Positions 1 through 6,367 are shown, counted from the stretch's first letter. The stretch: 6,537 nucleotides of DNA from DTKY01 sp037440765 (GCA_037440765.1 JBBITL010000146.1:1-6537), one strand, 5' to 3'. A program made the numbers and translations. The notes: generated by a model from the sequence alone, not told the origin.

Positions 1-161
1 CTCCTTTCGCTGCAAAATGAGTCTTAACTGGGTGTCTCAGTTTTGGGGACAAGTCCAATGGGTATCCCCTGTTAACTCTGGGATTTGGGAGGACCGCGCC
101 CGCGCCGGCTGAGATCGGGGTATGATGTGAGATCACCCTAGATTGCTTCGGACCCCAGCGA
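1..161. other. Intergenic left edge with short inverted repeats, no gene
   Basis: No reading frame here looks coding. The first 80 bases contain imperfect symmetric elements: GAGTCTTAAC at 19-28 against GTTAACTC at 71-78 (GAGT and TAAC match in opposite orientation), and GGGGA near 46 against TCCCC near 65. The stretch GTGTCTCAGTTTTGGGGACA also has near-symmetric ends. These could be the degenerate end of an insertion sequence or an upstream terminator region. No transposase is in view, so neither can be assigned. Confidence 0.35.
121..136 (+). promoter_or_regulatory. Weak candidate -10 box upstream of the MFS/spermidine-synthase fusion
   Basis: TATGAT at 121-126 matches the sigma-70 -10 consensus at five of six positions and lies about 36 bp before the ATG at 162. 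No convincing -35 hexamer is found 16-18 bp upstream, where the sequence is GC-rich. A short inverted repeat, GTGA-GA-TCAC (127-136), directly follows the box and could be a small operator, but its 2-bp spacer does not fit the CRP type of site. Inference only. Confidence 0.3.
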
Positions 162-2618
162 ATGAACGACATCCGGACACCTGCCGCCGGCGGCGACGCC
201 GCGCGGTCTCTATCCCTGTTGCTGGCGCTGTTGATGGCCAGCGGTTGCGCCGCACTGATCTATGAGGTCGTGTGGTACCACCTCCTTCAACTGGCCATCG
301 GCTCCACCGCCATTTCACTCGGCTTCCTGCTGGCCACCTTCATGGGAGGCCTGTGCATCGGGAGCCTGACGCTGCCCAGGCTGAACCTTGCGGGCCGGCA
401 TCCGTTGCGCGTCCTGGCTGTTATAGAGCTGGGCATCGCGGTGTGCGCCATCCTGGTGCTGTTCGGCCTTCCCCTGGTGAACCGGGTTTACGTCGCGGGG
501 GTGGGGCACGGACTCCCGGGCATGGTGCTGCGCGGATTCATCTCGGCGGTTTGCCTGCTGCCGCCGACCATACTGATGGGCGCGACGCTGCCGGCCGTCT
601 CCCGCTGGGTGGCGGCCACGCCGCGGGGCGCCTCCTGGTGGGGCCTGCTCTACGGGGGCAACACGGCCGGGGCTGTCTTCGGCTGTCTGCTCGCCGGCTT
701 CTACCTGCTGCGGTTGCACGACACGGTGGTTGCGACGCTGGTGGCGGCGGCCATCAACATAGGGGTCGCGCTGGGAAGCCTGGCGCTGGCGGCCCGGACG
801 CCTGTACGCACGGAGTTGGCCGAAGACGCCGAGCCTGAGGCGCCGGATGCAGCGCCGGCTGAGGCCCGGCCCGCCGCGGCCGGCAACTGGCCGGTGCTGC
901 TCATCATAGGCCTGTCAGGCGCAGGCGCCCTGGGAGCGCAGGTGGTCTGGACGCGACTGATGGGCATGATGCTCGGCTCGACGGTTTATGTGTTCTCGAT
1001 CATCCTGGCCGTGTTCCTGGTAGGACTGGCCCTGGGCACCCCCGTTGGTTCCTGGATCGCGCGCCACGGACGGCCCCGCCTGGCGCTGGGCTGGAGCCAG
1101 ATACTGCTGGCCGGCGGGATTGCCTGGACGGCCGTGATGATCGCCGATTCCCTGCCCTACTGGCCGGTCAATCCGATGCTGACCAGGAACCAGTGGCACA
1201 CCTTCCAGCTCGACATGGCGCGCTGCCTGTGGGCCATGCTGCCGCCCACTCTGCTGTGGGGCGCCAGCTTCCCGCTGGCGCTGGGAGCCGTCGCCGCACG
1301 CGGAAAGGACCCCGGACGGCTGGTAGGGAGTGTCTACGCCTCCAACGCGCTGGGGGCCATACTGGGTGCACTGGGAGCCAGCCTGGTGCTCGTTCCCTGG
1401 ATGGGCGCGCAGCGAACCCAGCAGTTCTTCATTCTGATGTCTGTGGCGAGCGGGCTCATCCTTCTGGCTCCTTACGCCTGGAGACGGCGGTCCTATTCAC
1501 TGGCGGGCGGGCTGGCGGCTTCGCTGGTCCTGGCGGGCGTGGCCGCGGCAGGGGTTGACGCCGTTCCGGGCGAACTCATCGCGTACGGGCGGCATATGTC
1601 CACCACGGCCGGCCAGTCCAAGATCATCCACAGGAAAGAGGGAAGAAACTCGTCCATCGTCATCACGGAGTGGCCCGGGGGAGTCCTCGAACTGGCCGTC
1701 AACGGCCACGTGCAGGCCACCACGGCGCCTTACGACATGAAACTGCAAAGGATGGTGGGGCACCTTCCGGCGCTCATACACCCCGAGCCGAAGTCGGTGC
1801 TGGGAATCGGGTTCGGAGCGGGAGTCTCGGCCGGCACGTTCACGCGCTATCCCACCATCAAGAGCATCGTCGTCTGTGAGATCGAGCCGGTGATCCCTCC
1901 GATATCGGACCAGTATTTCGGAGCGGAGAACCATCACGTGCTGCGCGACCCGCGGACCAGGATTGTCTATGACGACGCGCGGCACTACATGATGACGGCC
2001 ACCGAGAAGTTCGACATAATCGCCTCCGACCCGCTCGACGTGTTCGCCAAGGGCACGGCCGCCCTCTACTCCAAGGAGTATTTCGAGGCGGTCAAGCGGC
2101 ACCTCAACCCAGGCGGCATCTTCACCCTGTACGTCCCTCTCTACGAGAGCGACGAACGAACGGTCAAAAGCGAACTGGCGACCTTCTTCGAAGCCTTCCC
2201 CGACGGCACCATCTGGGCCAACACCGTGGACGGGCGCGGCTACGACATGGTCTTCATGGGGTCCACCGGGCCGATGACTGTGGACCTCGACGGCATGCAG
2301 AAGCGGCTGGAGCGGCCCGACTACGCCGCCGTGGCCGTCTCGCTTAACGGCATCGGAGTCCACTCGCCCATCGACCTGGTGGCCACCTACGCCGGACAGA
2401 GGTCAGACCTCGCCCCCTGGGTCAAGGGCGCTCAGATCACCAGGGACCGCGACCTCCGGCTACAGTACCTGGCGGGGTGGGGGATCAACAACCGCCTGGA
2501 GGACTCGCTGTACCGTGAGATCATACGACACCGCCAGCGTCCCCAATCGCTGTTTGCCGGCTCTCCGGAGCGCTTGCAGGCGCTGGAACAGGCCCTCTCC
2601 TGGGCCGGCGGCTTCTAG
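162..2618 (+). CDS. Fused polytopic membrane protein / spermidine-synthase-like protein
   Basis: An 818-residue protein of the fused MFS/spermidine synthase type. Residues about 17-464 are hydrophobic, with roughly 12-13 membrane segments in two homologous halves: SG-x-x-AL...VVW...GST recurs at about 27-49 and 252-274, LPPTxLxGAxxP at 133-144 and 360-371. An Ala/Glu/Pro-rich linker (about 211-241) separates the halves. Residues about 475-700 form an aminopropyltransferase-like Rossmann domain: LAVNGHVQAT (511-520), SAM-binding glycine loop VLGIGFGAG (546-554), acidic CEIEP (572-576), YDDAR (603-607) and the catalytic-type FDIIASDPLD (617-626, with D623 and D626). True spermidine synthases carry a DExxYHE putrescine-binding motif; here the region reads YDMKLQRMVGH, so the substrate is probably not putrescine. 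No polyamine genes are adjacent. The start at 162 has no strong ribosome-binding site but begins a plausible cytoplasmic N-terminus. Function beyond a SAM-binding, membrane-anchored enzyme or transporter is unknown. Confidence 0.88.
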   Translation: MNDIRTPAAGGDAARSLSLLLALLMASGCAALIYEVVWYHLLQLAIGSTAISLGFLLATFMGGLCIGSLTLPRLNLAGRHPLRVLAVIELGIAVCAILVLFGLPLVNRVYVAGVGHGLPGMVLRGFISAVCLLPPTILMGATLPAVSRWVAATPRGASWWGLLYGGNTAGAVFGCLLAGFYLLRLHDTVVATLVAAAINIGVALGSLALAARTPVRTELAEDAEPEAPDAAPAEARPAAAGNWPVLLIIGLSGAGALGAQVVWTRLMGMMLGSTVYVFSIILAVFLVGLALGTPVGSWIARHGRPRLALGWSQILLAGGIAWTAVMIADSLPYWPVNPMLTRNQWHTFQLDMARCLWAMLPPTLLWGASFPLALGAVAARGKDPGRLVGSVYASNALGAILGALGASLVLVPWMGAQRTQQFFILMSVASGLILLAPYAWRRRSYSLAGGLAASLVLAGVAAAGVDAVPGELIAYGRHMSTTAGQSKIIHRKEGRNSSIVITEWPGGVLELAVNGHVQATTAPYDMKLQRMVGHLPALIHPEPKSVLGIGFGAGVSAGTFTRYPTIKSIVVCEIEPVIPPISDQYFGAENHHVLRDPRTRIVYDDARHYMMTATEKFDIIASDPLDVFAKGTAALYSKEYFEAVKRHLNPGGIFTLYVPLYESDERTVKSELATFFEAFPDGTIWANTVDGRGYDMVFMGSTGPMTVDLDGMQKRLERPDYAAVAVSLNGIGVHSPIDLVATYAGQRSDLAPWVKGAQITRDRDLRLQYLAGWGINNRLEDSLYREIIRHRQRPQSLFAGSPERLQALEQALSWAGGF

Positions 2619-2626
2619 CAAGCCGC
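2608..2626. terminator. Hairpin between the two convergent genes
   Basis: GCGGCTT (2608-2614) and AAGCCGC (2620-2626) form a perfect 7-bp stem with a 5-base loop that contains part of the forward gene's TAG stop. It lies in the short space where the two genes converge, so it could act on both strands. There is no T-run on either side, so it is not a classical intrinsic terminator. Confidence 0.3.
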
Positions 2627-2637
2627 GGCGGAATGAG

Positions 2638-4518
2638 TCAGTCGCCGACCGCCGTGTACAACGTTTGCGCCCCGGCTGATCCGTTTAGCGTGAAGGTCAA
2701 CGGTACGGCGTCTCCGGCCGGGACCGCTGGCACCACCACGTTGAACTGGTATACGCCGATGGCGCCCGGCGCCAGGCCGGCGTATGTCACGGCCGCCGGG
2801 ACGCCCCCCACCCTCACCTCAAGCGCGGAGGCCAGACTGGTGGCCGCTGCGGCCATCTCGCCGGCCGGCACATCCGGGCTTACCGGACCGAAGCCAACCC
2901 CGTACAACACCAGCGTGTCGCCAGGGCGCGCGCGCCGGGAAACGACCCCCGGTATTGCGCCGGCAGGCAGCACAAAGGACGCGCCGTCCGTGAACAGGGC
3001 GGCGGCGTACTGGCGGCCGCCGATCTCAAAGGCAGGCGGCGCGTAAAGCCCCGGCCGCGTGGCGCGCACCGTGATAGGATAGGCCGCGCTTGTCCCCGCG
3101 GCCGTAGTCACGCGGATCTCCCGCACGCCCGGCTCCACGTTAGAGGGCACCAGCGCTTGCACCTGCGCCGGGCTGACGTAGGACAGGAAGGCAGGCTCGC
3201 CGCCGATCGTCACTCGGGTTCCATCCATGCCGGTGGGCGCCCTCGTACCGCTGAAGTCCGAGAACGTCCAGGCGCGCGCGGAAGCGGCAAGGTTGGAGCC
3301 GTATATCTCGATCCAGGACCCCCGCGCCACGTCGCGAAACGCGCCGAAGGCGGAGGCGCTGACCACCCCGCCAGGGCTGATGGCGGGCGCGCCCTGAGCG
3401 GCCGCCGGCGCCGTCACCGCCCTGAGCAGCCGGACGCGGCTGTTCTGCGTATCCGAAACGTAGATCGCCCCCCCCGGCGCCAGAGCCAGACCCGAAGGGA
3501 ACTTCAGGGCGGCGCGCGTGGCGGCGCCGCCGTCGCCACCGTCCCCGTATGTGCCGTTTCCGGCGATGGTGCGTATCACCCCGTCGCTTGTTATCAGGCG
3601 GATGCGACCGCTGAAGGAGTCCACTACAAAGACGTTGCCGGCGCCGTCCACGGCCACGCTCTTGGGATAGTCCAGGCCGGCCTGGATGGCGGGGCCGCCG
3701 TCCCCAAAATAGCCGTTCGTCCCGACGCCCGCCACCAGGGTTATGATGCCATTCGCGTCGACTTTGCGAATCTGGCCGTTGAACGTGTCGGCGATGTAGA
3801 GTTCCCCGGCGTCAGTCACTGTGACCCCCTGGGGGTAGTTGAGCTGCGCCTTGAGAGCGGAGCCTCCGTTGCCGGCGCGCCCGGCCGTGCCGTTCCCCGC
3901 CACCGTCGTAAGCTTGCCGTCGGCGCCGAGTTTCCGTATGCGGTGGTTGTGCGAATCGGCGATGTAGAGGTTGCCGGCGCGGTCAAGCGCGATTCCTATC
4001 GGGCGGTTCAACTGGCCCTGGAGGGCGTCGTCGTTGTCGACAAAGCCCGCCAGCCCGTTGCCGGCGACGAAGTAGATGGCGCCGGCAGGCGTTACTTTGC
4101 GAATCCGCTGGTCGGCCGTGGCCGAGATGTACAGGTTGCCAGCGCCATCCACGGCGACGCCACACGGACGGTTGATCACGGCGGCTGTCGCTGCGTCCCC
4201 ATCCTGGGCGGGGGCAGCCGCGCCGCCGCCGGCCACGGTGCTGATCTTGCCGTCAGCTGAGACTCTGCGAACCCGGTTGTTGACCTGGTCGGCGATGAAG
4301 AGGTTGCCGGAGCCGTCCAGAGCCAGGCCCCAAGGGTTGTTGAGTTGGGCGGAGGCAGCCAGTTCCTGCTCCTCGTCGTAACCAGCCACGCCGGTCCCCG
4401 CCACGGTGGTGATGGTGTAGCCGGGCGGAACCGGCGCCTGGCTGAGGGCCGGCAGAAAAGCGAAGGCTATGGCCAGAAGGCAGGATAGGAGCCACCGGCT
4501 CACACGGGCTGTGGACAA
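2638..4518 (-). CDS. Secreted NHL-repeat beta-propeller protein with Solibacter-type C-terminal domain (TIGR03437-like)
   Basis: About 626 residues from the proposed TTG start. The N-terminus (MSTARVSRW, then LLSCLLAIAFAFLPAL) is a typical Sec signal peptide with likely cleavage near residues 26-28 (LSQA), so the protein is exported. Residues about 36-366 contain six NHL repeats of the form TVAGxG...LNxPxGxAxDxxGNLYIADxxNxRIRKV, with cores near 60-98, 116-153, 171-207, 226-263, 282-318 and 340-366. These would fold as a six-bladed beta-propeller, usually a binding scaffold. Residues about 377-626 match the C-terminal domain recurrent in Solibacter proteins: ISPGGVVSASAF, IEIYGSNLA, PGLYAPP, RPGDTLVLYGVGFGP, VRVGGVPAAVTYAGLAPG and VYQFNVVVP. 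An ATG at 4548 would add ten residues, but it has no ribosome-binding site and leaves the signal peptide with an acidic leader. The TTG at 4518 has GAGGAGGT five bases upstream. The ligand is unknown. Confidence 0.88.
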   Translation of the reverse strand: MSTARVSRWLLSCLLAIAFAFLPALSQAPVPPGYTITTVAGTGVAGYDEEQELAASAQLNNPWGLALDGSGNLFIADQVNNRVRRVSADGKISTVAGGGAAAPAQDGDAATAAVINRPCGVAVDGAGNLYISATADQRIRKVTPAGAIYFVAGNGLAGFVDNDDALQGQLNRPIGIALDRAGNLYIADSHNHRIRKLGADGKLTTVAGNGTAGRAGNGGSALKAQLNYPQGVTVTDAGELYIADTFNGQIRKVDANGIITLVAGVGTNGYFGDGGPAIQAGLDYPKSVAVDGAGNVFVVDSFSGRIRLITSDGVIRTIAGNGTYGDGGDGGAATRAALKFPSGLALAPGGAIYVSDTQNSRVRLLRAVTAPAAAQGAPAISPGGVVSASAFGAFRDVARGSWIEIYGSNLAASARAWTFSDFSGTRAPTGMDGTRVTIGGEPAFLSYVSPAQVQALVPSNVEPGVREIRVTTAAGTSAAYPITVRATRPGLYAPPAFEIGGRQYAAALFTDGASFVLPAGAIPGVVSRRARPGDTLVLYGVGFGPVSPDVPAGEMAAAATSLASALEVRVGGVPAAVTYAGLAPGAIGVYQFNVVVPAVPAGDAVPLTFTLNGSAGAQTLYTAVGD

Positions 4519-4522
4519 ATCG

Positions 4523-4530
4523 ACCTCCTC
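4523..4530 (-). promoter_or_regulatory. Strong Shine-Dalgarno that selects the TTG start of the NHL protein
   Basis: Read on the minus strand, GAGGAGGT (4530-4523) is near-perfectly complementary to the 16S rRNA 3' end, and its GGAGG core lies 5 bases before TTG at 4518. The upstream in-frame ATG at 4548 has nothing comparable. This is the main reason for the chosen start. Confidence 0.65.
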
Positions 4531-4549
4531 GAAAACACTGGCGTCCATC

Positions 4550-4558
4550 AGGATAGCA
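4550..4558 (-). promoter_or_regulatory. Candidate extended -10 promoter of the NHL protein gene
   Basis: On the minus strand the sequence TGCTATCCT (4558-4550) fits an extended -10 element (TGn followed by TATnnT). No good -35 is visible. Initiation about seven bases downstream would fall near 4543, inside the ATG-initiated version of the gene, which agrees with the TTG start at 4518. Tentative. Confidence 0.3.
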
Positions 4559-4613
4559 GACCCGGCCCGCGCACCGCGACGCGCACCGAACCGCGACCGT
4601 GAGGGACCGGACG

Positions 4614-4691
4614 TGGTAGGCGCGGCAGGACTCGAACCTGCGACCCTCTGCTTAGAAGGCAGATGCTCTATCCTGGCTGAGCTACGCGCCC
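4614..4691 (-). tRNA. tRNA-Arg (anticodon UCU)
   Basis: A 78-base cloverleaf including an encoded CCA. The acceptor stem GGGCGCG/CGCGCCT has one G-U pair at the end, with discriminator A. The D arm is GCTC/GAGC. The anticodon arm is TCTGC-CTTCTAA-GCAGA with anticodon TCT (plus-strand positions 4654-4656), reading AGA. The T arm is GCAGG-TTCGAGT-CCTGC. It lies 42 bases downstream of the RRM protein gene and about 95 bases upstream of the NHL gene start, all on the same strand, so co-transcription is possible. AGA is usually a rare codon in GC-rich genomes. Confidence 0.96.
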
Positions 4692-4706
4692 GCGTGTCCT
4701 GCCCTG

Positions 4707-4712
4707 ATTGTA
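4707..4712 (-). promoter_or_regulatory. Candidate -10 box for tRNA-Arg
   Basis: TACAAT on the minus strand (4712-4707) matches five of six -10 consensus bases and would start transcription about 10 bases before the mature tRNA. No recognisable -35 lies 17 bp upstream (GC-rich sequence just after the RRM gene's stop codon). The alternative is read-through from the RRM gene. Confidence 0.35.
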
Positions 4713-4733
4713 CCTTTGGCGAGCCTGGCCCGC

Positions 4734-5063
4734 CTACCAGCGCGGGCCGCGGCCCCTGCCGCGCGGTCCGCCGCGGCCGCCGCCAGGTCCGCGGCCGCCA
4801 CCACCGCCACCGCCCGCCGGCCTGGGACGCGCTTCGTTCACGTTCAGCGCGCGGCCATGCATCTCCCTGCCGTTGAGGCCGTTGATGGCGGCCTCGGCTT
4901 CGCTCCGGTTGGGCATCTCTACGAACGCGAAGCCGCGGGGCTGTCCCGTGTCGCGGTCCGTGATGATGTTGACCCGGTCAACCGTGCCGTAGTTGGCGAA
5001 CGCGGCGTAGAGTTCGTCCTGTGTAGTCTCGTAGCTCAAATTGCCGACGAAGACGTTGGTCAT
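4734..5063 (-). CDS. Single-RRM RNA-binding protein with Gly/Arg-rich tail
   Basis: A 109-residue protein with one RNA recognition motif (about residues 2-80) and a basic Gly/Arg/Pro-rich tail (about 81-109, ending in RGPRW). RNP2 is VFVGNL (4-9) and RNP1 is RGFAFVEM (43-50). The aromatic residues F5, F45 and F47 at the canonical RNA-stacking positions are present. The interval ITDRDTGQPRG and the phrase AEAAINGLNGREMHGRALNVNEA are typical of the bacterial family of small glycine-rich RRM proteins first described in cyanobacteria, some of them cold-induced. It is expected to bind single-stranded RNA in the cytoplasm; its targets are unknown. The ATG at 5063 is preferred because AAAGGA precedes it at good spacing and the RRM begins at once; the in-frame ATG at 5153 would add 30 residues without family similarity. 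The leader upstream contains two hairpins, which may matter for regulation. Confidence 0.92.
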   Translation of the reverse strand: MTNVFVGNLSYETTQDELYAAFANYGTVDRVNIITDRDTGQPRGFAFVEMPNRSEAEAAINGLNGREMHGRALNVNEARPRPAGGGGGGGRGPGGGRGGPRGRGRGPRW

Positions 5064-5144
5064 GACTTTTCCTTTCGAGTTCCGGATCGTCTTTGTCGGA
5101 CGGCCGAAGTAGCCTGCTCCGCTTGACTGCACAACCGAGCGATC

Positions 5145-5176
5145 ACGGTACAACCGTCCGCCAGGTGAATCCTGGC
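5145..5176. promoter_or_regulatory. Two adjacent hairpins in the RRM gene's upstream region
   Basis: ACGGT-ACA-ACCGT (5145-5157) and GCCAGG-TGAAT-CCTGGC (5160-5176) are perfect inverted repeats separated by two bases, about 80-115 bases upstream of the RRM start codon. If the leader is transcribed they would form tandem stem-loops in the 5' UTR. They could equally be protein-binding operator sites. No convincing promoter for the RRM gene could be fixed in 5064-5272, so whether they are transcribed is unknown. Confidence 0.4.
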
Positions 5177-5224
5177 AAAGACACTTGTAAGGATATCAAA
5201 CCTGAGACCAAGCCGGGCGATTGG

Positions 5225-5253
5225 TTGACACGGCGCGTGCCGCCGGGGAAAAT
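5225..5253 (+). promoter_or_regulatory. Sigma-70-type promoter of the tRNA-Leu/tRNA-Cys operon
   Basis: A perfect -35 TTGACA (5225-5230), a 17-bp spacer and a -10 GAAAAT (5248-5253, four of six matches) predict transcription from about 5260, some 13 bases before tRNA-Leu. Position and spacing fit a stable-RNA promoter. Confidence 0.65.
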
Positions 5254-5272
5254 GGAGTAGACCGCAGGCAGT

Positions 5273-5359
5273 GCGGATGTGGCGGAATTGGCAGACGCGC
5301 TAGATTCAGGTTCTAGTGGGGGCAACTCCGTGGAGGTTCAAGTCCTCTCATCCGCACCA
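5273..5359 (+). tRNA. tRNA-Leu (anticodon CAG)
   Basis: An 87-base class II tRNA with encoded CCA. The acceptor stem GCGGATG/CATCCGC is fully paired, with discriminator A. The anticodon arm is CTAGA-TTCAGGT-TCTAG with anticodon CAG (5307-5309), reading CUG, the commonest Leu codon in GC-rich genomes. A long variable arm and the T arm GGAGG-TTCAAGT-CCTCT follow, as expected for Leu. It is first in a two-tRNA operon. Confidence 0.97.
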
Positions 5360-5389
5360 GCAAGTCAGGGTTGCAGACCGTCCCGCCGG

Positions 5390-5464
<75 letters not shown>

Positions 5465-5473
5465 AACCCGCGT

Positions 5474-5899
5474 TCAGTACGGTATTCGCCCGATGTCGGT
5501 GACGAACGTGATTCCCGAGACTACCAACCCGGATAGCCGGCTGTCATTCGTCACGAAAAGATCGGTTCCAACCGCAGAAGCGCAGGCGAGCTGAATAGCG
5601 TCTGCCGGCCGCACCCGCTCGCGGCTGCGGATTTGCGCGTACCGCGTAGCAGCCTCCGCCTCGAAGGCCACCAGTGCAATAGATCGGCTCAAGAAGAAGT
5701 TGAGGTAACTCTTCTCGAGAATCGCGTTACCCAATTCTCTCGGTTTGGTGAGTGCTTCCCCAACGGTGAGCCAGCTCGTCAGCAGTTCATCGCCTCGCGC
5801 CCGCATCCTCCGCCGGAACTCGACCACCCGCGGCGACCACTCGGGGTTGGCTTCAAACAGGTAGATGAATAGATTGGTGTCCCAGAAGACTCTGGCCAT
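5474..5899 (-). CDS. PIN-domain ribonuclease toxin, VapC type
   Basis: A 141-residue protein, the usual length for a VapC toxin. The PIN-domain acidic residues that bind Mg2+/Mn2+ are all present: D7 in FWDTNLFIY, E48 in LTVGEAL, D100 in RPADAIQLA and D119 in FVTNDSRL, so it looks catalytically intact. Known VapC toxins cleave RNA, often tRNA anticodon loops or rRNA, and are held inactive by a co-transcribed antitoxin. It begins six bases after the upstream gene's stop codon with only a weak ribosome-binding site, suggesting translational coupling. A sampled segment (5701-5760) is 50% GC, well below the neighbouring chromosomal genes, which suggests horizontal acquisition. Its 3' end abuts tRNA-Cys on the opposite strand. 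The RNA target cannot be read from sequence. Confidence 0.88.
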   Translation of the reverse strand: MARVFWDTNLFIYLFEANPEWSPRVVEFRRRMRARGDELLTSWLTVGEALTKPRELGNAILEKSYLNFFLSRSIALVAFEAEAATRYAQIRSRERVRPADAIQLACASAVGTDLFVTNDSRLSGLVVSGITFVTDIGRIPY

Positions 5900-5905
5900 G
5901 TGGAT

Positions 5906-6367
5906 CTACCAGGCCTCACCCCGGACCCGTCGGTCCATCAGAAGCGCGTACAAATACGCGTAGTCCATCAAGTCCTTGATTTCTGTCGTGCTCGTCAGTG
6001 GACAACGGGAAATCGCCGTCTCAACCTGGCTTCGCGCCAGCTTTCGGTTGATGCGCCGCCCATCCCGGAAAAACCAGATTCCGGCCCCCTCCACTCTGAA
6101 CGTGAACGGCAGTCCGGTCGCGGTGTGAAACTCATCTCCCTGGTGCCTCTCAATTCGGCGCCACACTTCTTCCGACAGGTTACGTGCGGAGGTTCCGGCG
6201 GTGGCGACGAACGGAGATGAGAGAGGGGCTTCCGATCGAAGGCGCTCAACAAAGCTGTCTCCCGATTCTTGAACCCACAATTGCTTCCCGACGCCAAGCA
6301 TCAGCAGGACAGGATCATCTGCCTCCGCGCGCTGATCTCTGCTCCCTTCACTCTCTGTCTTTAACAT
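5906..6367 (-). CDS. Probable antitoxin partner of the PIN toxin, with a C-terminal domain of unknown function
   Basis: A 153-residue protein in the first position of the toxin operon, where the antitoxin is normally encoded. Residues about 18-46 (DPVLLMLGVGKQLW, then FVERLRSE) resemble a segment I recall from short antitoxins paired with PIN toxins (DPxLxLxGxGKELWADExxDEYVRxLR). Residues about 68-148 form a separate, well-ordered-looking domain: VWRRIERHQGDEFHTATGL, PFTFRVEGAG, INRKLARSQVETAI and YAYLYALLMDRRV. This resembles an uncharacterised family of small bacterial proteins (ExFxTxTGLPFTYxV...SxxxFExAL...YxxAxLxDxRI), again from memory. The intervening stretch (47-67) is Ser/Ala/Thr-rich and probably flexible. 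No helix-turn-helix, ribbon-helix-helix or AbrB fold is obvious, yet the promoter carries an operator-like repeat. The ATG at 6367 starts the full frame; AGGAAGGA lies about 10 bases upstream. Antitoxin function is inferred from position and the N-terminal segment. Confidence 0.72.
   Translation of the reverse strand: MLKTESEGSRDQRAEADDPVLLMLGVGKQLWVQESGDSFVERLRSEAPLSSPFVATAGTSARNLSEEVWRRIERHQGDEFHTATGLPFTFRVEGAGIWFFRDGRRINRKLARSQVETAISRCPLTSTTEIKDLMDYAYLYALLMDRRVRGEAW

Noticed and set aside
127..136. CRP-like site GTGA-GA-TCAC
   Set aside because: CRP sites need a 6-bp spacer between TGTGA and TCACA. Here it is 2 bp, so only a generic short palindrome is recorded.
1497..2363. A 288-residue reverse open frame opposite the spermidine-synthase domain
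   Set aside because: Its translation is His/Val/Arg/Asp-rich with no domain, and the forward strand there carries well-defined SAM-binding motifs. High GC leaves few stops in the antisense frames.
3157..4260. A 367-residue forward open frame opposite the NHL protein gene
   Set aside because: It is the antisense shadow of repetitive GC-rich NHL repeats. Its translation is rich in Gly, Arg, Ala and Val with no recognisable domain, while the reverse strand encodes clear NHL and C-terminal motifs.
3400..4400. Periodic DNA repeats resembling a repeat array
   Set aside because: The periodicity of about 55 codons is explained by the protein-level NHL repeats. The units diverge and lack the constant repeat and unique spacer pattern of a CRISPR array.
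5064..5153. Longer start (5153) for the RRM protein
   Set aside because: The extra 30 residues have no RRM-family character, and the ATG at 5063 has a good AAAGGA site and begins immediately before RNP2.
5900..6220. A 106-residue forward open frame over the antitoxin-like gene
   Set aside because: It has no recognisable motif or ribosome-binding site, and the opposite strand forms a coherent promoter-antitoxin-toxin operon with a 6-base gene spacing.
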